DNA of 5,425 nt from the NCBI GenBank assembly GCA_947165745.1, contig CAMVBO010000146.1:1-5425 (forward strand), written 5' to 3'. The notes under the pieces are model-generated. The model made no database searches and was not told the DNA's origin. It was given only the letters and a program-made list of their open reading frames with translations. Made by a program: the position numbers and the translations under genes. This stretch comes from an uncultured Clostridia bacterium (GTDB lineage Bacteria > Bacillota_A > Clostridia > Christensenellales > Aristaeellaceae). Below are positions 1 to 5,425 of the stretch, one piece after another. How positions within the stretch are numbered: position 1 is the first letter of the stretch; each line of letters opens with the position of its first letter.

Positions 1-2386
<2,386 letters not shown>

Positions 2387-2396
2387 GATTGGCCGA

Positions 2397-2403
2397 CCTC
2401 CTT
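2397..2403 (-). promoter_or_regulatory. Ribosome binding site of the Ca2+-ATPase gene
   Basis: The minus strand reads AAGGAGG, a near-perfect anti-16S match, 10 bases before the ATG at 2386. A second purine block, GGGAGG, lies just upstream at 2405-2410. Together they fix the ATPase start codon. Confidence 0.85.
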
Positions 2404-2426
2404 ACCTCCCAGGGACATACGGAAAC

Positions 2427-2444
2427 CGGCATGGAAAGATGCCG
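2427..2444 (-). other. Small hairpin in the ATPase leader
   Basis: A perfect 6-bp inverted repeat (CGGCAT/ATGCCG) surrounds a 6-base loop in the untranslated leader, about 25 bases upstream of the ribosome binding site. No U-tract follows, so it does not look like an intrinsic terminator. It may influence translation or mRNA stability, or be incidental. I compared the leader with the yybP-ykoY (Mn2+) riboswitch, common before such pumps, and did not recognise its conserved elements. Confidence 0.4.
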
Positions 2445-2460
2445 CCTTCCGCCGCTGACC

Positions 2461-2469
2461 ATTATACCA
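2461..2469 (-). promoter_or_regulatory. Proximal extended -10 promoter element for the ATPase gene
   Basis: The minus strand reads TGGTATAAT, a perfect extended -10 (TGnTATAAT), 75 bases upstream of the ATPase start codon. No good -35 hexamer lies 16-18 bases upstream; GGCAAT at 17 bases is poor. Activity would therefore rely on the extended -10. The predicted transcript start is near 2454. It is the second copy of a 15-bp element also found at 2539-2553. Confidence 0.5.
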
Positions 2470-2474
2470 TGATT

Positions 2475-2505
2475 GTCGGCGTCATTGCCTTCGGCAGCCG
2501 CCGAC
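2475..2505 (-). other. GC-rich stem-loop between the two promoter copies
   Basis: GTCGGCG at 2475-2481 pairs perfectly with CGCCGAC at 2499-2505. Inside, TGCC (2486-2489) pairs with GGCA (2493-2496) across a 3-base loop, giving a two-tier hairpin. In a transcript from the distal promoter it would lie a few tens of bases from the 5' end. No U-run follows in either direction, so it is not a convincing terminator. It sits directly upstream of the proximal -10 and could alternatively act as DNA. Confidence 0.5.
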
Positions 2506-2507
2506 CC

Positions 2508-2534
2508 GGCCAACCGCCCTTCGGGCCGGTTGCC
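2508..2534 (-). other. Stem-loop at the predicted 5' end of the ATPase transcript
   Basis: CAACCG (2511-2516) pairs with CGGTTG (2527-2532), and CCC (2517-2519) pairs with GGG (2523-2525) over a 3-base loop, with C2526 bulged. The stem can extend through GG/CC outside a second bulge. The distal -10 box predicts transcription starting near 2532, so this stem would begin almost at +1. Such 5'-terminal hairpins can protect mRNA from 5'-end decay; that role is inference. Confidence 0.5.
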
Positions 2535-2539
2535 TAATC

Positions 2540-2568
2540 ATTATACCATGATTTTGTTCAATCTACAA
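2540..2568 (-). promoter_or_regulatory. Distal ATPase promoter (extended -10 plus weak -35)
   Basis: The minus strand has TTGTAG (2568-2563), a 17-base spacer, then TATAAT (2545-2540) preceded by TGG. The perfect extended -10 with optimal spacing makes this the best promoter in the window despite a weak -35. The predicted start near 2532 gives a leader of about 145 bases before the ATPase ATG. The -10 is overlapped by an inverted repeat, AATCAT-N6-ATGATT (2536-2553), a possible operator. Confidence 0.6.
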
Positions 2569-2641
2569 CTATTCAAAATGCCGTATTTTCAAGGGCTGTT
2601 GAACTCATAGACCATCAGAAAACACGGTTAGAACCCATAGG

Positions 2642-3130
2642 TTACCCCCTCTGCCGTTCGTCCCGAATCTCCTTCGCATGGGCCAGGTGGATTCCGATGT
2701 GGCCGATCCCGAGGATGACCGTCGAGACGATCATCGGGATGTTCCGCCCGTAGACGCCCAGCAGGAAGAATGCCGAGACCGGCAGCGTCGCCCCGGCCAC
2801 CGGGATTCCCGCAAGGCCGCTGTAAAAATCCGCCATGGTCTTTTCGCTCCGGAAATACCGAATCCAGAAAACCTCATACAGGACCATGAGGATGAACGAA
2901 ACCACCAGCCACACGGACCAGGCCGTCCAGGGCCGCAGGTTGAAGTCCGCGAAGATGAGCGCTACGGTGCTGACGAGCACTTCGCCTGTCCTTTCAAACG
3001 CCAGAAGACCTTTGCTCTCGTTCGCGACGTATCGGTCGTAATCCCGGGGCTTGTTCTTTGTCCACATCAGGTTCGGCGCCATCAGCATCACCAGATAGAT
3101 GAGTCCGACATATGAAAAACCAAAGCGCAT
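2642..3130 (-). CDS. Five-helix integral membrane protein of unknown function
   Basis: This encodes 162 residues that I cannot assign to a named family. Hydrophobic segments lie at about 4-19, 46-64, 69-90, 106-127 and 131-150, predicting five membrane helices. A polar loop (about 24-44) rich in Lys, Arg, Asp and Tyr follows the first helix, and the tail after residue 152 is charged. Histidines cluster in the last helix (His144, His148, His151). I see no catalytic motif. The ATG at 3130 is chosen over the in-frame ATG at 3196 because GGGGAGG (3146-3140) lies 9 bases upstream and the first helix then begins at once. The longer start would add 22 Arg-rich residues and overlap the upstream small gene. 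That gene's stop lies only four bases before this ATG, which suggests a shared transcript. A role in transport or envelope stress would be a guess. Confidence 0.85.
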   Translation of the reverse strand: MRFGFSYVGLIYLVMLMAPNLMWTKNKPRDYDRYVANESKGLLAFERTGEVLVSTVALIFADFNLRPWTAWSVWLVVSFILMVLYEVFWIRYFRSEKTMADFYSGLAGIPVAGATLPVSAFFLLGVYGRNIPMIVSTVILGIGHIGIHLAHAKEIRDERQRG

Positions 3131-3134
3131 TCTG

Positions 3135-3263
3135 TCATGCCTCCCCGTTGACCGCCTGTAAAAGCCTTCGGAAGCTCTCCTCAAACCGCCGGTCATCCCC
3201 GTCGGTACGCTTCGCCGGGCCCTTCAAATGGTTCTTTCTTTTGCGCCGCGCGACCTTTGCCAT
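3135..3263 (-). CDS. Possible small basic protein of about 42 residues, upstream of the membrane protein gene
   Basis: The peptide starts MAKVARRKRKNH and ends FRRLLQAVNGEA, giving a strongly basic N-terminal half and a possibly helical C-terminal half. I recognise no family. Nucleic-acid or phospholipid binding is conceivable from charge alone. The start at 3263 is supported by GGAG six bases upstream. The frame stays open further upstream, with ATGs at 3275, 3305 and 3362, so the true protein could reach about 75 residues. The stop (TGA, 3137-3135) is followed after four bases by the membrane-protein ATG, whose ribosome binding site lies inside this gene's last codons, as in a translationally coupled pair. 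Against it: it is short, GC-rich DNA often stays open by chance, and I see no clear promoter of its own. Confidence 0.45.
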   Translation of the reverse strand: MAKVARRKRKNHLKGPAKRTDGDDRRFEESFRRLLQAVNGEA

Positions 3264-3399
3264 GTGGCGCTCCATCAGCAGACCATCAATACGCCTTCGG
3301 CGCATTTGCTGCTGCAGCGTTGTGCCGCTTTGGTCGACGCAGGTCCGGCGGCTTCTCGGCATGTGGCTGCCTGTCGCCGTGCCGTCCGTCCTGAAGACA

Positions 3400-3409
3400 C
3401 TGTATACAG
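3400..3409. other. 10-bp perfect palindrome CTGTATACAG
   Basis: A perfect palindrome sits in the 166-base spacer between the decarboxylase stop codon and the possible small gene, about 20 bases past the stop. It could be a repressor half-site or contain a weak -10 (TATACA on the minus strand). I find no -35 at proper spacing and cannot match it to a known operator. The stem is too short and has no U-tract, so it is not a terminator. It may be chance. Confidence 0.3.
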
Positions 3410-3429
3410 GTACGTTTGCCGCCCGCACG

Positions 3430-5097
3430 TCACGCGGCGTTCGCCAGCTCCAGCCCGGATTCCGCGTAGTATTCGTCCAGCAGCTCGAACAGCCGCCGGG
3501 CAATTTCGGCATAATCCCCGGCGTTCAGGTTGGCCAGGGAGACGCGCACGGTGCCGTCAGGCGCGCTGAACCCGGGGCCGTACATCAGCACCACGCCCTT
3601 GCGCCCAGCCAGGTCATTCAGGAAGTCGATCTCCGTCTTTTCCGTTTTAAGCCACTCCAGGAAATCCGCGCCGTACTCCGCCTCCACCAGGGCGTACACG
3701 TCGATCAGCGTGTAATACCGGGCGTTCGAGGCGCTCTCGTCCGCCTCAAGCCCCAGCGCGTCCATCAGCGCCACATAGCGCTCGTGTACGGTGTCGTTGG
3801 CCAGGCGGATGTAGGGGTCCTCCTCACCCTTGGCCGCGTGGACCAGATGGCTCAGCGCCAGCATGTCCATGAACACCTGGCTGGGCGTGGACAGTCCGCT
3901 GGTGTGGTAGAGGCCGATGGACCGGCTGTCCGCCACCACGCGGTCCAGGAAGGGCATGTGGTCCGGGTCGGTGGTGACGATGGCATACTCGTCCCGCAGA
4001 TAGGCTTTATCATCCTCCGGCAGCTCGCTCAGCAGCCGGTCGCAGACGTTGTCCTCGTTCATGGCGATCAGGCCGATGCGCCAGCCCGTGACGCCGTAGA
4101 GCTTGGAGAAGGAGTACACCAGTATGGTGTTGTACGGCAGCGCCGCGTAGACCGTCCTGAAATCCTCGGCGAAAGTGCCGTACACGTCGTCGGTGAGGAT
4201 GATCAGGTCCGGGTTTTTCTCCACCACCTGCTCAAGGCGCTTCAGCGTGTTCTCCGACAGCGCGTGGGAGGCCGGATTCGAGGGGTTCACCAGGAAGAAC
4301 GCCTTTACCGACGGGTCCTCCAGCTTGGCGATTTCCTCCTCCGCGATGTCCCAGTTGTCCTCCGCGGTGCTGGACACGTCGATGGACACCAGCCCGTAAT
4401 CCTTCACCGAGGGGATCTGCATGTAGGGCGTGAAGATCGGCGTAGCGATGGCGATCTGATCCCCCGGCTTCAGCAGGCGGTTGTGGCTGAACGCCTCAAA
4501 GATGTACACCATGGCCGCGCTGCCGCCCTCTGTGGGGAAGACGCCCGTCTGATCGGCCAGCTCCGCGCCGTCGTACAGCGTGGCCTGCAGAAAGGCGTTC
4601 AGTATCGCCTCGGTGTTGGACAGGCAGCGGCTGGGCGAGGGGTAGTAGTCGCCAATGACCGCGTCCACCAGCTCCTTGAGCAGGCCGTCCTTGTCCAGCC
4701 CAAGGGTGTTCACGCAGTAGTCCACCGCGTCGATCAGGAAGGCGTCCGTGGCGTCCTTCGGGTCCATCGCTTCGTCGAAGCGCTCCCCAATGCCGTCCTG
4801 CTTCGCCTGTCCCGCCATGCCGCCTTCGCGCATGGTCAGCTCGCACTCCCCGATGGCATAGTTCATGAACCGGGTGTAGGCGTAGCGCGCCTCGGCGTTG
4901 ATCCAGTTGGGGTTGCCGCGCCCGGCGTCCAGCACGGGATAGCCGGCCTCGTTCTTCTTGGCCAGCTGGCGTTGTTCGGCGGTGATCTCAAAGGCGCCGA
5001 TCTCCTTCTCCAGCTGCGCCTGGGCCTCCTGGTCGGCGTGAGCCGCCGCGCAGAGCAGCATGCAAAGTGCCAGGATCAGACAAATCATTCGCTTCAT
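3430..5097 (-). CDS. AspD-like PLP enzyme (aspartate 4-decarboxylase/aspartate aminotransferase) with N-terminal signal peptide
   Basis: This is a fold-type I PLP enzyme of 555 residues. The family's main reaction is L-aspartate to L-alanine plus CO2, with some transaminase activity. Family landmarks are RGNPNW at 60-65, a YPSPSR segment at 152-157, TEGGSAAM at 189-196 in the cofactor phosphate region, NPSNP with Asn274, DDVY with Asp303 and Tyr306 contacting the PLP ring, SFSKLYG with the Schiff-base Lys332, and Arg518 near the C-terminus for the substrate carboxylate. The first 21 residues are a classic Sec signal: MKR, a hydrophobic core, then AHA before Asp22. No lipobox cysteine fits. 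The predicted mature length, 534, matches ordinary cytoplasmic AspD (about 530-545), so the signal looks like an addition. ATG at 5097 follows AAAGGA repeats. The frame stays open upstream to 5349, but that extension looks non-coding. The family is secure; decarboxylase over plain transaminase is likely, and export is inference. Confidence 0.93.
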   Translation of the reverse strand: MKRMICLILALCMLLCAAAHADQEAQAQLEKEIGAFEITAEQRQLAKKNEAGYPVLDAGRGNPNWINAEARYAYTRFMNYAIGECELTMREGGMAGQAKQDGIGERFDEAMDPKDATDAFLIDAVDYCVNTLGLDKDGLLKELVDAVIGDYYPSPSRCLSNTEAILNAFLQATLYDGAELADQTGVFPTEGGSAAMVYIFEAFSHNRLLKPGDQIAIATPIFTPYMQIPSVKDYGLVSIDVSSTAEDNWDIAEEEIAKLEDPSVKAFFLVNPSNPASHALSENTLKRLEQVVEKNPDLIILTDDVYGTFAEDFRTVYAALPYNTILVYSFSKLYGVTGWRIGLIAMNEDNVCDRLLSELPEDDKAYLRDEYAIVTTDPDHMPFLDRVVADSRSIGLYHTSGLSTPSQVFMDMLALSHLVHAAKGEEDPYIRLANDTVHERYVALMDALGLEADESASNARYYTLIDVYALVEAEYGADFLEWLKTEKTEIDFLNDLAGRKGVVLMYGPGFSAPDGTVRVSLANLNAGDYAEIARRLFELLDEYYAESGLELANAA

Positions 5098-5306
5098 TTT
5101 TCCTTTTTCCTTTCTCTGTTTTGTTGCGGTACCTGGAAGCGGAGTACAAGGCATTTGAACAGGAAGCGGGGAACCTCGCGGCCAGGGCGACCGCAGGCAC
5201 CTGCTGCGGGAACAGACTGAATATGCGCATGTATCAGCTGAACGAGGCCTGCAATGACAGATAAACACAGAATGAAACCAGTTGCTAAAACAGCCATGCT
5301 GCTCAT
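5094..5306 (-). CDS. Doubtful 70-codon leader ORF upstream of the AspD-like gene
   Basis: An open frame in the AspD leader would encode 70 residues. The first 30 are hydrophobic and could form one membrane helix (AVLATGFILCLSVIAGLVQL), while the rest is basic and unremarkable. Its TGA overlaps the AspD-like start as ATGA, the arrangement of coupled genes. However, any ATGA start codon creates this overlap whenever the frame is open. No ribosome binding site precedes the ATG at 5306, and it lies only about 11 bases after the predicted transcript start. It is probably not translated, but the hydrophobic stretch deserves mention. Confidence 0.2.
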   Translation of the reverse strand: MSSMAVLATGFILCLSVIAGLVQLIHAHIQSVPAAGACGRPGREVPRFLFKCLVLRFQVPQQNRERKKEK

Positions 5307-5317
5307 TTACTAACTGG
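5278..5317 (-). other. Stem-loop at the predicted 5' end of the AspD-like transcript
   Basis: CCAGTT (5278-5283) pairs perfectly with AACTGG (5312-5317), enclosing a smaller hairpin, CAGC/GCTG (5291-5294 and 5298-5301), with a 3-base loop. The -10 box at 5329-5324 predicts transcription starting at about 5316-5318, so the stem would begin at +1. It may stabilise the long leader (about 220 bases) or be regulatory; the role is inference. Confidence 0.4.
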
Positions 5318-5323
5318 AAACCT

Positions 5324-5329
5324 ATTATA
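5324..5329 (-). promoter_or_regulatory. Proximal -10 box for the AspD-like gene
   Basis: The minus strand has a perfect TATAAT at 5329-5324, 226 bases upstream of the start codon. No recognisable -35 hexamer is found 16-18 bases upstream, so it is a weaker candidate than its sequence alone suggests or depends on an activator. It lies 27 bases downstream of another TATAAT. Confidence 0.4.
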
Positions 5330-5350
5330 TCTCGAACAGTATTTCCCACG

Positions 5351-5356
5351 ATTATA
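5351..5356 (-). promoter_or_regulatory. Distal -10 box for the AspD-like gene
   Basis: The minus strand reads GGTATATAAT, with TATAAT at 5356-5351. It is preceded by AAATCATG, the same motif found next to both ATPase -10 boxes. A -35 is weak: TTACCT at 15 bases or GGTTAC at 17. Apart from these promoters, the stem-loop and the doubtful leader ORF, I see nothing else in the 5098-5425 gene-free stretch on this strand. Confidence 0.4.
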
Positions 5357-5397
5357 TACCCCTCATGATTTAGGTAACCACTGATTAAATCGAGTTA

Positions 5398-5425
5398 GGG
5401 AGGTAAATTGAGAGAGAAAGCGAGA
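5398..5425 (+). other. Possible start of a divergent plus-strand gene at the right edge
   Basis: GGGAGG (5398-5403) is followed after four bases by TTG (5408-5410) and an open frame to the window end (six codons, reading L-R-E-K-A-R). Spacing and strength suit a ribosome binding site with a TTG start. Too little sequence is present to say more, and an ATG just outside the window is an alternative. A divergent promoter could lie in the AT-rich DNA at 5320-5390. Confidence 0.2.

Larger units (their letters stand above)
2460..2553. repeat. 15-bp direct repeat, two copies 79 bp apart (2460-2474 and 2539-2553)
   Basis: The sequence CATTATACCATGATT occurs twice without mismatch in the intergenic region upstream of the ATPase gene. 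On the transcribed strand each copy reads AATCATGGTATAATG and so contains a full TGnTATAAT box. The 64 bases between the copies hold two GC-rich hairpins. This may be a tandem duplication of a promoter module or two binding sites for one regulator. Confidence 0.8.

Noticed and set aside
2387..2532. Metal-sensing (yybP-ykoY-type) riboswitch in the ATPase leader
   Set aside because: The position fits, because such riboswitches often precede cation pumps, but I could not find the family's conserved loop sequences. Only simple hairpins are visible. An Infernal search against Rfam would settle it.
2475..2534. The two GC-rich hairpins as intrinsic terminators
   Set aside because: Neither stem is followed by a run of T on either strand, and they lie downstream of a strong promoter-like element that leads into the ATPase gene.
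2554..2641. Intrinsic terminator after the membrane protein gene
   Set aside because: Only weak 4-5 bp inverted repeats (for example TTCAA/TTGAA around a 6-base loop, and AACC/GGTT) are present, without a GC-rich stem followed by a U-run.
3131..3196. 22-residue N-terminal extension of the membrane protein (ATG at 3196)
   Set aside because: It is Arg-rich and overlaps the possible small gene in another frame. The strong GGGGAGG nine bases before ATG 3130 favours the shorter form.
3112..5220. 702-codon plus-strand open frame opposite the AspD-like gene
   Set aside because: It is biased toward Val/Arg/Gly/Gln/His without domain signatures and runs through the intergenic spacer and the membrane-protein start. 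The minus strand carries the real gene.
5098..5349. 84-residue N-terminal extension of the AspD-like protein (ATG at 5349)
   Set aside because: The extension is Cys/Arg/Pro-rich and unlike any AspD N-terminus, crosses a -10 box and the 5' stem-loop, and would bury the signal peptide. ATG 5097 has its own purine-rich ribosome binding site.

Overview
All well-supported genes in this 5.4-kb window lie on the minus strand, so transcription runs from high to low coordinates. Coding DNA is GC-rich, intergenic DNA is clearly more AT-rich, and ribosome binding sites are strong and purine-rich (GGGGAGG, AAGGAGG). With a Gram-positive-style Ca2+-ATPase, a small five-helix membrane protein and a Sec-type signal peptide, this suggests a GC-rich Bacillota, probably a Clostridia-type anaerobe. 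That placement is inference; no rRNA or taxonomic marker is present.

Layout in the direction of transcription. (1) Positions 5425-5098 are a leader and promoter region with two TATAAT boxes and a predicted 5'-terminal stem-loop. (2) Positions 5097-3430 encode a 555-residue fold-type I PLP enzyme of the aspartate 4-decarboxylase/aspartate aminotransferase family (AspD-like), which unusually begins with a signal peptide. (3) Positions 3429-3264 are spacer DNA with one small palindrome. (4) Positions 3263-3135 may encode a very basic protein of about 42 residues. It ends four bases before (5) an unrecognised 162-residue, five-helix membrane protein at 3130-2642. (6) Positions 2641-2387 are a compact regulatory region with a duplicated 15-bp element containing an extended -10 box, and hairpins between and after the copies. 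(7) Positions 2386-1 encode a P2-type Ca2+-transporting ATPase, cut off by the window edge within its eighth membrane segment.

Functionally, the ATPase should expel Ca2+ (possibly Mn2+) from the cytoplasm, and every SERCA-type Ca2+ ligand I can place is present in the visible part. The AspD-like enzyme would convert L-aspartate to L-alanine and CO2, but its signal peptide predicts action outside the cytoplasm, which is the most surprising point here. The small basic protein and the membrane protein probably share a transcript. Nothing links the ATPase and the decarboxylase metabolically. They do share a promoter style: AATCATG just upstream of TATAAT, then a hairpin starting near the predicted transcript start. 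I found no tRNA, rRNA, CRISPR array, insertion sequence or phage signature. The very long plus-strand open frames opposite the ATPase and the decarboxylase are antisense shadows of GC-rich genes.
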